In this document: positions 42,769 through 52,582 of the stretch, piece by piece
How the letters are laid out: each line of letters opens with the position of its first letter
Position numbering within the stretch: position 1 is the stretch's first letter
Source: Prevotella sp.
GTDB taxonomy: Bacteria; Bacteroidota; Bacteroidia; Bacteroidales; Bacteroidaceae
Assembly (NCBI GenBank): GCA_017483185.1
Contig: JAFULM010000049.1
Coordinates: 25,318-89,317 of the forward strand
DNA: 64,000 nucleotides
Reading direction: 5' to 3'
Program-made: the position numbers and the translations under genes
The notes under the pieces: generated by a model
What the model was told of the DNA's origin: nothing
What the model saw: the letters and a program-made list of their open reading frames with translations, nothing else
The model's database searches: none

Positions 42769-44030
42769 TTAAGGAAAGATATTTTGAAGCGTGATGATAG
42801 ATATATCAGGGCTGCCGTGATTGTTATCAGACTATGGGAGAAGTAGAAGTATCGGTAATAGAATATTCCGAACGTGGGCAAAGCAGCCAGTGTGAATATC
42901 ATTATTATCTCTTCTAAGTCGTATTCTTCCCGTTCGGATGTTTTCAATAAGATAAAACATATCAACGAGTAATAAATCACCCACGAGACCATGCCGATGG
43001 GACTCAAGTCGAGCATTATCTCACCGATGAACGTGGGAAATACGCTTATGAAGAAACCTTGTTGGCCCGATCTCACGCCACGGCGGTAGTCGTCGGAGTC
43101 AATTTTGAATACGGTGTGCGCAATCATGGGGAACTCTCGTTCGGGAGCAATAAACTCGAAATTGGCATTCTCCCAAAAATAGCAGAAGTTGAGATAGCCT
43201 TGCCCGGCGTATTGTATGATACTTCCTGACGCACCTTGATCTCGTTCCTCGAAACGAGCAATGGATACGGCAAAGATATAGACTAAGAAAATGGAGCAGA
43301 AAATGCTGCCGCCGATGTAAATAAGACGTCGTATTTTCCTGGTGAGCTGTTTATAGAATAATATGAAACAGAAAATAAACATCATGCCGTAAAAGACGAA
43401 CTCGTTACGGTCGGCTGTCTGGAATGCTGCAATTGGGGAACTGAGCGAACTTATCAGTAGTAATGTGCAAAGAATCCAGTTGGTTTTCTTTTGCATGAGA
43501 TAATAGAACAACAGCGGCAGTGCCAGTATGGTGGCATAATTGAGCACATATAGATATCTGCATATTGCCGGAAGTGATTCGGCTTTTATCTGTGCTGGCG
43601 AAACGATACCGTTGTAGTGGTCTGTGCGGATGGTGTTGAGGTCGCCTGACAGAATCTCCATCGTAGAGTCGGCCACGACATACAGGTTTATCAGTCCCAC
43701 GGCGATAAGTATCAAGGATATCCCCATGAGGATACTGCCGTTGGTTGCCGTGATGCGTTTTATCTTCTTGTTGTAAATCATTGAGAACGGTAGTATACAG
43801 AGGGTGAGGAATGTGCAGAACAGCAGAGTGGGGAATACGCCCAGCTCCAAATCGCTGTCGTCGAAGAGGACACCGCCTTCGCCCAGCAAATCGGCCGAGA
43901 CAATGACTATGGAGAAAAACGAAGAAATGGCATAAAGTCCCGACATGTACACACATACATCAATACCCTGATGCTTCTTCCACCAGAATAATGTCATGAA
44001 TGTGAAATACAGAAAGGGTATTACAATCAT
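42765..44030 (-). CDS. O-antigen polymerase-like (Wzy) membrane protein
   Basis: This 421-residue protein has about 10-11 membrane helices and a large hydrophilic loop (about 265-330). It resembles oligosaccharide repeat-unit polymerases by topology and locus position. Sequence signatures of Wzy are weak by nature, so the assignment rests mainly on context. Confidence 0.75.
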   Translation of the reverse strand: MIVIPFLYFTFMTLFWWKKHQGIDVCVYMSGLYAISSFFSIVIVSADLLGEGGVLFDDSDLELGVFPTLLFCTFLTLCILPFSMIYNKKIKRITATNGSILMGISLILIAVGLINLYVVADSTMEILSGDLNTIRTDHYNGIVSPAQIKAESLPAICRYLYVLNYATILALPLLFYYLMQKKTNWILCTLLLISSLSSPIAAFQTADRNEFVFYGMMFIFCFILFYKQLTRKIRRLIYIGGSIFCSIFLVYIFAVSIARFEERDQGASGSIIQYAGQGYLNFCYFWENANFEFIAPEREFPMIAHTVFKIDSDDYRRGVRSGQQGFFISVFPTFIGEIMLDLSPIGMVSWVIYYSLICFILLKTSEREEYDLEEIIMIFTLAALPTFGIFYYRYFYFSHSLITITAALIYLSSRFKISFLK

Positions 44031-44048
44031 TTTTTTTCTTTCTCTTTT

Positions 44049-45101
44049 TTATAGTTGGGCCATGAGGTCTTTTCTCAATACGTAAAGCAGTGTGCATGTG
44101 AAGGCAAGGAATGATACGCCGATAACGAACAGCATGCGCTTTGGACCTGCCGGTTTGATGGGTACAGTAGCACATTGCAGAGTGGTGAATGCGGGAGTCT
44201 TTTCCTGTACTTTCGCCTTGGCCGCTTGCAGCTGTGTGTTGATCGTCGAATATGTATTATACTTCATCTGCATGTCATTTTCCAATTCATTTAGCTCGGT
44301 CCTGTATGTCTCGAGAGTCAGATTGGTGTTGGCATCGGCAAAGCGGCTGTACTTACGGCGGGCTTCGGTATATTCCTTTCTTGCCTTGTTGTTAAGTTCT
44401 TTGTAGAATTGATAGTCGGTGCGGGCCTTATTGGTACGATAGTCTGTGATGAAGTCTTGTAGGATAACTCTTACCGAATCAGCCATTGTCGCACAAATCA
44501 GTTTGTCCTGGTCTGTAACCGAAATTGAGATAACGTCGGTCTTCTTGTCGACGTTACACTTGATGTTTGTTTTGATGGCGGCAGCAACGTTCGTTTGATT
44601 TTTTGTGAGCTGGAAAGCGTTGATTTTGGCGCTGCCGGCAGGTCCGCCGGCTTCTGAGTTGTCGGTAGGGAACAACTTCTTTATGCTCGATATGATATAG
44701 CTCCACCACGGAACTTTCTGGTAGTTCTTCAGATAATCGTAATAGTTGGTATTTATGGTCCTGTCGTTATTGACAACTTTTATGTCAAACAACTTTATGA
44801 CGAAGTCGTTAGACTCCATCAAGTCGGGATACAATGTGGGGGAAATCGCGTCTTGCGAGATGGCATTGCCCAAATCAAACCCGAATGACGATGCAATGCT
44901 GCTCAGCGAGCTGCTGCCTGACATTTCCATCTCCGGGGCCAGCTTCACCTCGCATGTGTAGTACCGTGGTTTGCTGAATACGATTATACATGAAACGACG
45001 AACGATATTAGCAGAACGATGACAAACAGTTTTCTGTTGTCCCATGACAGTTTCACAATCCTTATCAGGCTTATCTCTTTCTTTGAATTATTGTTTTCCA
45101 T
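44049..45101 (-). CDS. Wzz-type chain length determinant protein
   Basis: This 350-residue protein has two membrane helices (about 26-46 and 322-342), an N-terminal basic segment, a central coiled coil (KELNNKARKEYTEARRKYSRF) and a Pro-rich segment before TM2 (VPIKPAGPKRML). It regulates polysaccharide chain length in the periplasm. It lacks the tyrosine kinase domain of Wzc, and no such kinase was found nearby. Confidence 0.88.
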   Translation of the reverse strand: MENNNSKKEISLIRIVKLSWDNRKLFVIVLLISFVVSCIIVFSKPRYYTCEVKLAPEMEMSGSSSLSSIASSFGFDLGNAISQDAISPTLYPDLMESNDFVIKLFDIKVVNNDRTINTNYYDYLKNYQKVPWWSYIISSIKKLFPTDNSEAGGPAGSAKINAFQLTKNQTNVAAAIKTNIKCNVDKKTDVISISVTDQDKLICATMADSVRVILQDFITDYRTNKARTDYQFYKELNNKARKEYTEARRKYSRFADANTNLTLETYRTELNELENDMQMKYNTYSTINTQLQAAKAKVQEKTPAFTTLQCATVPIKPAGPKRMLFVIGVSFLAFTCTLLYVLRKDLMAQL

Positions 45102-45168
45102 TATTTATTCCTTGATTATATCTTAAATAAATATTCCCTTTATGTTTATAACGTTGTTGCAGTTGGTT

Positions 45169-47049
45169 TTATTTTATTGATTTAAGTATTTTGGATGTTC
45201 TTATGTTTATGGCATGACTTATTCTGTGCATAAGGATGAGCGGACGGCGGAGTGTTTTGCCGAAAGTTATTGTTGCGCTGATGTTGTCGAGTGCAGAAAC
45301 AATCTCTCCTTTTATCAGATAATCCATTGCCTGTTTCGCATTGTATCTCACCACAAACGGAAGTTTGTCGGTTGGCTCGGCCATCGTTAGTGGAGAGTAG
45401 TCGATAGTTGCATCTTTAGCATATAACAATGTTTCAGATGAGACTTGTGCCAGCAGGAGCAGTTGCTCGTCAGTGAGCATGTCAAAGTAATTTATGTTCT
45501 TGGTCAGAAGTTGGCAGCCATTGACGTTTTCGGCAGCTATAATTCTGTTTGTTGACTTGGATGTGGTTTTGAATTTCGGACGTATTATGCCGTTCTTGCA
45601 TGCGTATGCCGCCGTGCTCGGGTAGGGTGCAGCAGAAAAGTATTGCTCCAATAGATGTACGGCGTTCATGGTGCCGGCATTTGGACTGCCTGTGAACGAA
45701 AAATAGTCTCCATATTCTGGTGAGAGAACGTCGGTTCTCACGCCATAGTAGAAGAACGGAATGTCGGTGTGACCGGCATGCCGCAGCAGGGTGTTTATCA
45801 TGGCGCGGGTGGTGCCGAACCATCCCACGTCAATCATGGCCGATTTCGTATGGTCGGTCAAGCCCTCCTGCTGGAAGTAGTTCATGACCATATTATAGTC
45901 ATTGATGGTATTGCGTCGGAAGTCTTTAATGAAATCGGTTCCGTATATTTTGTCAATAAGGTCGTTCTCTTCTTTTGTCGTGTTAATGCGTTTTGCCGGA
46001 ATGTCAATACCGTAGACCGCTTTCATCTCTTTTGTCGACGTGTTGAAAAGCGACAGTAGATACTCGGTGTCTTTGCCTTTTGCCGTGTTGCTATCAAGTA
46101 TCGAGAGAAACGACTCTTTGTCGGATATGTGTAGGAAGGCCGGTAACAATGCCTTGCGTGAAACGAAAAGAAATTTCGATTCAATGTCTGCAACCTCCAT
46201 GTTTGCCGTTATCTCTTTCAGTATATAACTGTCGCGTGACAAAAAATACAACCGTTTGATATCTCTTCTGCGGGCTTGCCGAATTGCCCATATCGCGTAG
46301 GAAACGTATGCTGGCGCAACATGGTTTACTGCAATCTTTTGTATTGGTGGCATGCCAGTACCCGTAGTGTTCAGACAATGCAACAGTCCGGCAATGGTGT
46401 CAAACTTCCATTTCCCTTTTGTGTTGTGTCCTAACCGTCGTATGTTGTCTTCCGTCGATGTGTGGCGCGATTTATAGAGGACTGCCTTTATCTTCGACTT
46501 TTTTGCTATATGATAGTCGCTAATTATATTGTCTCCGTAGTGAATCCATTCTTCTGGTGCAAATTTTTCGCGCACGACTTCAAACAGCTTTCCCGTGTCT
46601 TTCCTTGCGTCATGTTCACATGACACGAAGACCGTTTCGTCGTCGTTTATGCACCCTTCGCGTTTTAAGATGTTGCGGAGAAACTCGCCATCCAGATACA
46701 TGTCACTGATAAACATCACCGTATACCCTTCAGACCTTCTCTTGACGATTGTATCGAGTATATGCTTGTTTACCGTCAGATTTTTGCTCTCAATGTCTTT
46801 CTCTTTTGACATGATATCGGTCGGAGAGGGGAATGGACAAGTCCCGTATATGTCGTCGATGCATGGGTTTGTGATGCCCTTTCTGATACAACTGCGTTCG
46901 GCTTTTATTCGCCATGTGTAGAACGCATCTTGCATCTGCTCGTCGTCAGGAAACAATGAGTACGCAAGAATATGGAATATGTTTCCTGCGTCTCCGCATT
47001 TTCGCATCAGCGTAGTGTCGAAAATATCAAATGAGGCTATCTTTGTCAT
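45169..47049 (-). CDS. Large HAD-like protein of a capsule locus
   Basis: This protein of about 626 residues has a HAD-type N-terminal phosphatase domain (ASFDIFDTTLMRK motif I; FISDMYLDG motif II; HYGDNIISDY motif IV) and a conserved C-terminal domain of unknown function (LYFLSRDSYILKEI, AMIDVGWFGTTRAM). Similar two-domain proteins occur in surface glycan loci. ATG 47049 is preferred: it overlaps the flippase stop as ATGA, and the upstream extension lacks homology. Confidence 0.8.
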   Translation of the reverse strand: MTKIASFDIFDTTLMRKCGDAGNIFHILAYSLFPDDEQMQDAFYTWRIKAERSCIRKGITNPCIDDIYGTCPFPSPTDIMSKEKDIESKNLTVNKHILDTIVKRRSEGYTVMFISDMYLDGEFLRNILKREGCINDDETVFVSCEHDARKDTGKLFEVVREKFAPEEWIHYGDNIISDYHIAKKSKIKAVLYKSRHTSTEDNIRRLGHNTKGKWKFDTIAGLLHCLNTTGTGMPPIQKIAVNHVAPAYVSYAIWAIRQARRRDIKRLYFLSRDSYILKEITANMEVADIESKFLFVSRKALLPAFLHISDKESFLSILDSNTAKGKDTEYLLSLFNTSTKEMKAVYGIDIPAKRINTTKEENDLIDKIYGTDFIKDFRRNTINDYNMVMNYFQQEGLTDHTKSAMIDVGWFGTTRAMINTLLRHAGHTDIPFFYYGVRTDVLSPEYGDYFSFTGSPNAGTMNAVHLLEQYFSAAPYPSTAAYACKNGIIRPKFKTTSKSTNRIIAAENVNGCQLLTKNINYFDMLTDEQLLLLAQVSSETLLYAKDATIDYSPLTMAEPTDKLPFVVRYNAKQAMDYLIKGEIVSALDNISATITFGKTLRRPLILMHRISHAINIRTSKILKSIK

Positions 47050-48566
47050 ATTCGTTTGCGCAATAGGTTGTATAAATAGGTTCTCTCGTCTTTGTCTAAC
47101 CCGAGATACATGATTGAGAGCAGGCAAGCTGCCGTTGTTATCATGCACTGTGTCATGTTATATCCCGTTTCGCTCATCGTATGTCTGAGCAGTGAGAACG
47201 CGACAGATGCTGCTATCGTGGTTGCGGCTACCTTTATTGCCGGTACTATAATCTGTGTGAGATAAGTACGGAATCTGATTCTCAGTTCAGGCAATATCAC
47301 GTAGAGGCGTCCGGCCTGTGTCGCTATGGCTATCGCAATCTGGGCCACATAGACGCAGTATGGAGGATAGTCGCATTTCAGCAGGATATAGGCTAAAGGC
47401 AATGTCAATAGCATAATGCTTCCTTCCACTATTTGGAATTTTCTTATGTGTCCGGTAGCATGTATGCCTATTATGACCGGGTTGCCGAAGGAATTTACGA
47501 TAAGATAAAGCAACGTGAGGTTGATGAATATGGATGTATGTTCAGGTACTTCGATCAGCCATATCTTCAGGATATAGTCTATCACCCAATATAGCACTGC
47601 TGCTATCAGTAACAACAGATAGTAGCAACTCAGCGAACTGTATTTTATCAGTTTCACCATGAAATTTATGTCACCGCTGGCGTATGATTTTGTTATTTGT
47701 GGATTTATGGCCATTCTTACGTTCGTGACAAAGGCATTGGAGTAATTTGAAATCTGCATGGCAATGCCTCGGGCTGCGTTCACTATTGTTCCATAGAATA
47801 TGTTAAGCACTATGTTTATACCTTGATCTATGATTATCAAGGCCAAATTACCCATTATGTTCCATCCCGCGAACGAGAGCATCGATTTGAATATTTCCGG
47901 CTGCAGTTTTACCCGTGTGCGACATTCCTTAAAATTGCGGTGGCAGTAAATAAGGTAGAAAAGTCTGTCCGCCACTTGAATCAGCATCATCAATATGGCG
48001 TAGAGTATCAGTCGGTCGTGGTTGTAGCTTAGCAGGAAATAGGTGAAGAGAAAACGTATGGTTGCGTCGAAAATGGAGATATACGCAAACGAACTCATTT
48101 TCTCATGCGATATTACCAAAGATATGTCTGGAGTGGCGATGATGTTCAGTACCGAAGTGATAGCAACGGTATGCAATACCCAGTTGGCAGCGTCCATACG
48201 CCCATCAGGAATGTTCATGTTGTTGTTAAGGAACCATAGTCCTATGGTTTCGATGAGCAAAAAAACAACAGCTGCAATACACCAGTGTATCAGTCGCGCT
48301 TGATTATACGTTGCCGCAAGGCGCTCCTTGTTGTTGTGGCCCATTTCGTAAGAGATGAACCGTGATGTTGCCACACTCATCGAACCGTTGAGAAACAGGA
48401 ACATCGTCGTCACACCTCCTACCACATTGAACAAACCATAGTCGGAAACTCCCAATGCTTGGAGTACTATACGACTGGTGTATATACCCAATAGCATTGT
48501 GAAAGCCATTCTGAAATAAAGGAGTGCTGTATTTTTGAAAATCCGCTTCTCTCTGTTAGAATGCAT
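47046..48566 (-). CDS. Oligosaccharide flippase (Wzx/MATE family)
   Basis: This 506-residue membrane protein has 12-14 predicted helices. The N-terminus IFKNTALLYFRMAFTMLLGIYTSRIVLQALG is typical of polysaccharide flippases, as is VVGGVTTMFLFLNGSM. It should move the lipid-linked repeat unit across the inner membrane. Confidence 0.9.
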   Translation of the reverse strand: MHSNREKRIFKNTALLYFRMAFTMLLGIYTSRIVLQALGVSDYGLFNVVGGVTTMFLFLNGSMSVATSRFISYEMGHNNKERLAATYNQARLIHWCIAAVVFLLIETIGLWFLNNNMNIPDGRMDAANWVLHTVAITSVLNIIATPDISLVISHEKMSSFAYISIFDATIRFLFTYFLLSYNHDRLILYAILMMLIQVADRLFYLIYCHRNFKECRTRVKLQPEIFKSMLSFAGWNIMGNLALIIIDQGINIVLNIFYGTIVNAARGIAMQISNYSNAFVTNVRMAINPQITKSYASGDINFMVKLIKYSSLSCYYLLLLIAAVLYWVIDYILKIWLIEVPEHTSIFINLTLLYLIVNSFGNPVIIGIHATGHIRKFQIVEGSIMLLTLPLAYILLKCDYPPYCVYVAQIAIAIATQAGRLYVILPELRIRFRTYLTQIIVPAIKVAATTIAASVAFSLLRHTMSETGYNMTQCMITTAACLLSIMYLGLDKDERTYLYNLLRKRI

Positions 48567-48616
48567 GTTCTTGTTTAAGAAATGGGATGATGGTGTATCT
48601 GTTTCGGATAGATTTA

Positions 48617-48652
48617 TTAAAGAAGCATCCTAAAAAAAGAATGCTTCTTTAA
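48617..48652 (-). terminator. Hairpin between wza-like and flippase genes
   Basis: ttaaagaagcat (48617-48628) and its exact complement (48641-48652). It lies downstream of the Wza-like gene in a 155 bp gap and may terminate or attenuate. Confidence 0.6.
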
Positions 48653-48721
48653 TACTATAGTTATTATGATATGTTTACCATATTATATTCTTTTTGGAGC
48701 TGTGGAAACAGTTCTGCTTAT

Positions 48722-51250
48722 TTATTTCAACAAGTTCGCTATCGTGATGAGCATGGTTGCGATGGACGCGGTGCTGGATCCGATGGTCACGATTTCGGCA
48801 GTGGTCATCTTCTTTGTTGCCGGTTTTGTCGGTACGATGATTTCGCATCCGGGCATAGGCTTGGTCTTGTAGCCTACTCGTGCCTTTGAACCGTTCATAT
48901 AGACAATGAACGTGTTGCTCTTTTTGGCACGGTTGCCCCAACCGCCGGCCTGATCAATATAGTAGCCGACGTTTTTCCCCTCGCGGTAGGTGACAGTGCT
49001 GGGTGACATTACGTCGCCGCTGACCTTGACGGTGTTTGAGAATTCTGGAACGATGATTCGGTCGCCTTTACGCAGAATGACATCGTAGTTGCTTCCGGGA
49101 TTAGCCAGAGCCTTATCCAATTCGATAGCGACATAATAGGTATCACCGAAGTCAAGTTTCTTTGCGTCAAGTGTGTCCTTTTCTCCGCTCTGTGTGAGGA
49201 GCATCTTGCGGACGTCGTTCATCTTCAGACGCTCTTCCTGTGTGATTGTACGCTCAAGACGGGCTCCCTGTACATAAGCCATATTGGTCACGCCGCCGGC
49301 CTGACGGATGATGTCGCTCAAGCGCTGGCTCTTTTTCTCGAGTGTATATGTTCCGCTGAATAACACTTCTCCCTCCACTTTTACATTCTGTTGTTTTGAA
49401 TATCCTGGGCTTCTGCGGACATAGATCTCATCGAAAGGATTGAGTACGAAGCCTTGTTGACCGTCGATGACAAATCCGTCTTTGATGGCGAATGAGAATG
49501 TGCGGGCTATCGTATCGGATGATTCGGTCGCTCTGGGATCCATGATCCTGCGTGCCACGTCAACTTTCATTATTGATGCGGCGTCGTTCAGACCGCCGGC
49601 TTGCAGGATAAGGTCTTCTATCGTTTCATTGTCTGCATACTTGTATTCACCTGGATACATCACTTCTCCGTGAATAGTCAGCGTCTGTTCTTCCAAAAGT
49701 TCCTTCTTGCTGGGAATATACAGCACGTCTTCATTTCTCAAGGGAATGTCCGGTGAACGCCCTTCCATAATGCCTGCAATGTCGACAGCCAGTACTTCGA
49801 GTGTGCGATCCGGCTTTATGCGGTGCATCACGCCGCGGGCAGTGAATGCGTCCTCTGTCACACCTTCGGCGCTTTCTAACAACGCGCGTACGGTCGTGAT
49901 GTCTCCACCAAGCTGATACATGCCGGGACGGAACACTGCACCTTTGATTTCAACCATATTTGAAAAACGGGGGATGACAGAGTCTACGCTCAGTGAGTCT
50001 TCATCATCCAAATGGAAAGAATTCATGTCAAACTCGCCAACGTTATATACCGAATATTGTGTGCCGGCTTTGCGTATCAGCCTGATTGACTTCCGGTAAG
50101 CGTCACCGGTGAAACCTCCGGCATATTTGAGCAACGTACTGACGCTCTCGTTCTTTTTCATTTCATAGAACATGGGCCGTTTTACTTTACCGGTGATGTT
50201 TACCAGACAGTCATACGGTCCGACAACAATTACGTCGTTGTCCGTCAGGCGGACATTGCCGGTAAGTTTGCCGTTCAGAATATAGTCGTAAATATCGACG
50301 GCGGTGACCAGACGGTTATTTCGGTAGACCTTGATGTTGCGCAATGTACCTATGTCATTGATACCTCCGGCCATGTAGAGAGCGTGGAAAACAGTGGCAA
50401 AAGCTGACAGCGTATATGTTCCGGGCACTTGCACTTCTCCCATGACGTTGACACTGATGGTCTTGGTCTGCCCGACAGTCAACCTGATCTGTGAGCTTTG
50501 ATAGCGTGCTCCGAGTTGTTTTCGTAGTGCGGCGTTGGCCTGGCTGACAGTCATCCCTCCCACAGAGACAGGGCCGAAGCCGTCAATCAATATTGTTCCG
50601 TCGGGTGAGACAGTACTCTCGTAGGTATTGTTGGATGCTCCCCATACGTCAACGAATACTGCGTCACCGGCTCCCAAACGGTAATCCTGAGGTGTGGCAA
50701 TGTTCATTTCCGGTTCAAAGGATAGGTTCTCGTTGTTGAAGATATCGCGGCCGAAGACTTTGCGCTTGTTTTGGTCGCGTTTCATCATTTCCTCCAGATA
50801 CATCTGGTTGTATATTTCTGCAGAATCGGGCAAGAAAGAGTTCAGCTCTTTCTCCATTAGTAATCCTTTTTGCTCTTTCTCTTTTTCATTATCACTAACG
50901 GCCGGACGTCTGTTGTCTTTTGTCCTGTATGGTGGTATATTAGTGTCGTCGTCTTTCTTTTTCCCGTTATTCACCCGCGTACGGGTTTGGCTTCCGGGTG
51001 TTGTCGTCAGGTTCTTGGCTCCGAGTATCTGATTGCTTCCTTCTTTTTCATACTTGTTCTTCACACGGCGAATCTGTTCTATCGTCACGCCACGTTGCAT
51101 CAATTGTGTGACAATCTGTGACTGTGACGTTCCTTTCTCATGTTCTTTTATGACAAATTCAGCCACCGCTTGGTCTGTCATTGACGATTGGGCGAGGGTG
51201 GCAACTGCCATCATTGACAGCATGAATACCGAGAAGATATATTTTTTCAT
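48722..51250 (-). CDS. Wza-like polysaccharide export protein with multiple SLBB domains
   Basis: This 842-residue protein has a signal peptide (VATLAQ), an N-terminal coiled/charged region, the PES domain at about 190-270 (DYRLGAGDAVFVDVWGA, VSPDGTILIDGFGPV), then about five SLBB repeats (VMGEVQVPGTYTL; ITGKVKRPMFYEM; IKGAVFRPGMYQL; IHGEVMYPGEYKY; VEGEVLFSGTYTL) and a C-terminal hydrophobic segment. It forms the periplasmic/outer membrane export channel. Bacteroidales versions carry more SLBB repeats than E. coli Wza. Confidence 0.92.
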   Translation of the reverse strand: MKKYIFSVFMLSMMAVATLAQSSMTDQAVAEFVIKEHEKGTSQSQIVTQLMQRGVTIEQIRRVKNKYEKEGSNQILGAKNLTTTPGSQTRTRVNNGKKKDDDTNIPPYRTKDNRRPAVSDNEKEKEQKGLLMEKELNSFLPDSAEIYNQMYLEEMMKRDQNKRKVFGRDIFNNENLSFEPEMNIATPQDYRLGAGDAVFVDVWGASNNTYESTVSPDGTILIDGFGPVSVGGMTVSQANAALRKQLGARYQSSQIRLTVGQTKTISVNVMGEVQVPGTYTLSAFATVFHALYMAGGINDIGTLRNIKVYRNNRLVTAVDIYDYILNGKLTGNVRLTDNDVIVVGPYDCLVNITGKVKRPMFYEMKKNESVSTLLKYAGGFTGDAYRKSIRLIRKAGTQYSVYNVGEFDMNSFHLDDEDSLSVDSVIPRFSNMVEIKGAVFRPGMYQLGGDITTVRALLESAEGVTEDAFTARGVMHRIKPDRTLEVLAVDIAGIMEGRSPDIPLRNEDVLYIPSKKELLEEQTLTIHGEVMYPGEYKYADNETIEDLILQAGGLNDAASIMKVDVARRIMDPRATESSDTIARTFSFAIKDGFVIDGQQGFVLNPFDEIYVRRSPGYSKQQNVKVEGEVLFSGTYTLEKKSQRLSDIIRQAGGVTNMAYVQGARLERTITQEERLKMNDVRKMLLTQSGEKDTLDAKKLDFGDTYYVAIELDKALANPGSNYDVILRKGDRIIVPEFSNTVKVSGDVMSPSTVTYREGKNVGYYIDQAGGWGNRAKKSNTFIVYMNGSKARVGYKTKPMPGCEIIVPTKPATKKMTTAEIVTIGSSTASIATMLITIANLLK

Positions 51251-51322
51251 AATTTTCTGAGTAGTTTTTTTTTAGTATGTCCTTTAACCTTAGTTATAAA
51301 CTTTATTTTCACAAATTTATTG

Positions 51323-51330
51323 CAAAGATA
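51323..51330 (-). promoter_or_regulatory. -7 box of the Wza-like gene (capsule promoter)
   Basis: TATCTTTG on the minus strand about 75 nt before the start; -33 region A/T-rich without a clear TTTG. Confidence 0.55.
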
Positions 51331-51350
51331 CGCAATTTATTAAAATAAAT

Positions 51351-51381
51351 ATTGTTGATTGGCGGAAAATGTCTACCTTTG
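51351..51381 (+). promoter_or_regulatory. Promoter of ssrA
   Basis: ATTG (51351-51354), 19 nt, TACCTTTG (51374-51381), about 40 nt before the mature tmRNA 5' end. Confidence 0.75.
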
Positions 51382-51422
51382 TCGGAGTTTTCGGTGGAAA
51401 ACGTCTGAAGACCATACAAACC

Positions 51423-51820
51423 GGGGTTGACTGGATTTGACAGCGGGATGAAATGGTACGTAAGCATGCGGAGTGACGACTGTTGACTCCATAATCACAT
51501 CGGTCAAAAATTTATCTGGCGAAAACAACTATGCTCTCGCTGCCTAATCGAAGTACAGTAGATTATCGGCTTTATCCCACTACAAGGTAGAGGGACGAGA
51601 CATCGCTCAAAGGCTGTTGTTCCGAAGCTCTTTGGTCAAGCGGTGCAGTTAAATCGGGAATAGTCACGTCGCGCCCCGGCTGCGTGATGAAGTTTTAGGG
51701 GATAAGGCTGCGATTGGTGGTCCGGGTCTTGTTGCAGCACGAAAACCGAAGGCCGGAATAAGCATGTAGAAAGCGTATGGTTTCCCTGTTTGGACGAGGG
51801 TTCGACTCCCTCCAGCTCCA
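51423..51820 (+). ncRNA. ssrA: tmRNA (transfer-messenger RNA)
   Basis: The ends are diagnostic: 5' GGGGTTGACTGGATTTGAC and 3' GGTTCGACTCCCTCCAGCTCCA form the tRNA-like domain (acceptor GGGGTTG with CAGCTCC, T loop TTCGACT). The tag reading frame at 51518-51547 encodes GENNYALAA then TAA. CCA is not encoded. It rescues stalled ribosomes with SmpB. Confidence 0.96.
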
Positions 51821-51834
51821 CGGACTATTGTTAT

Positions 51835-51874
51835 ATAGCGCTGCAAGTTTATGACTTGCGGCGCTATTTTTATA
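51835..51874 (+). terminator. Terminator of ssrA
   Basis: atagcgctgcaagt (51835-51848) pairs with 51854-51867 (one mismatch), followed by a T-rich run. Confidence 0.85.
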
Positions 51875-51937
51875 TTTGGTTTTCCTGTGTGTCTCCAGTC
51901 TCGTAAGGGGTGCCCGCAGTGTTTGGCATATAAAGAA

Positions 51938-51969
51938 AAAGAGACAGGGTGTTAAACTCTGTCTCTTTA
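51938..51969 (-). terminator. Terminator of tRNA-His
   Basis: aaagagacag/ctgtctcttt stem; T-tract on the minus strand. Confidence 0.8.
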
Positions 51970-51971
51970 GG

Positions 51972-52046
51972 GGTGGAGGGTGGGGCTCGAACCCACGACA
52001 TTCAGAACCACAATCTGACGCTCTAACCAACTGAACTACATCCACC
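51972..52046 (-). tRNA. tRNA-His (anticodon GTG)
   Basis: On the minus strand: anticodon stem TCAGA/TCTGA with loop TTGTGGT, giving GTG. The extra G-1 opposite C73 typical of tRNA-His is present. T arm is GTGGGTTCGAGCCCCAC. The acceptor GTGGATG/CCTCCAC has a T6-C67 mismatch. Confidence 0.92.
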
Positions 52047-52182
52047 GTGTTGTTTGGTTGCTTTTCTAAAGCGAGTGCAAAGGTACGTGATTTATTTTGA
52101 ATGACCAAACAAATCACGTACTTTTTTGCTGTTTTTTTCTATTTTGCCGTATATGCGTTGCACATTCTATTTTAATGGCATG

Positions 52183-52581
52183 TTATTTCGCCGGTGCGGT
52201 AGGCGCTGTTGCAGGGGCTTCAGCCGCAGGAGCAGCCTCTTTAGCCTCTCCGTTGGCGGGAGCGGCCTCTTTCGTCTGACTGGCACCAAATCCCGGTAAG
52301 TTGTTGGGGTTGGTTGTCGGGTTCTCGATGTTCTCCATCACAGATGTGTCTTGTGATGATTGCGGAACGGTGTAGGCACACATGATGCTGATTACCACCA
52401 TCGCTGCTGCCAATGTCCATGTTGTTTTTTCGAGTACATCGGTTGTTTTGCGGACGCCGCCAATCTGGTTGTAAGAAGCGAAGTTGGATGCCAATCCACC
52501 TCCTTTAGACTCCTGTATAAGCACAATGCCAATCATGAGCACTGCTGCCAAAAGGATGAGAATTACTAATAATGTGTACAT
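52183..52581 (-). CDS. secG: Preprotein translocase subunit SecG
   Basis: This 132-residue protein has two membrane helices (YTLLVILILLAAVLMIGIVLI and TTWTLAAAMVVISIMCAY) with the conserved linker ESKGGGLASNF between. A C-terminal Ala/Pro/Glu-rich tail (about 60 residues) is an add-on common in Bacteroidetes. Part of SecYEG. Adjacent to the TPR gene start (1 bp gap). Confidence 0.93.
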   Translation of the reverse strand: MYTLLVILILLAAVLMIGIVLIQESKGGGLASNFASYNQIGGVRKTTDVLEKTTWTLAAAMVVISIMCAYTVPQSSQDTSVMENIENPTTNPNNLPGFGASQTKEAAPANGEAKEAAPAAEAPATAPTAPAK

Positions 52582-52582
52582 T

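Noticed and set aside
48666-48872. 68-codon hydrophobic plus-strand frame after the capsule exporter
   Set aside because: Mostly antisense to the C-terminal hydrophobic segment of the Wza-like gene.
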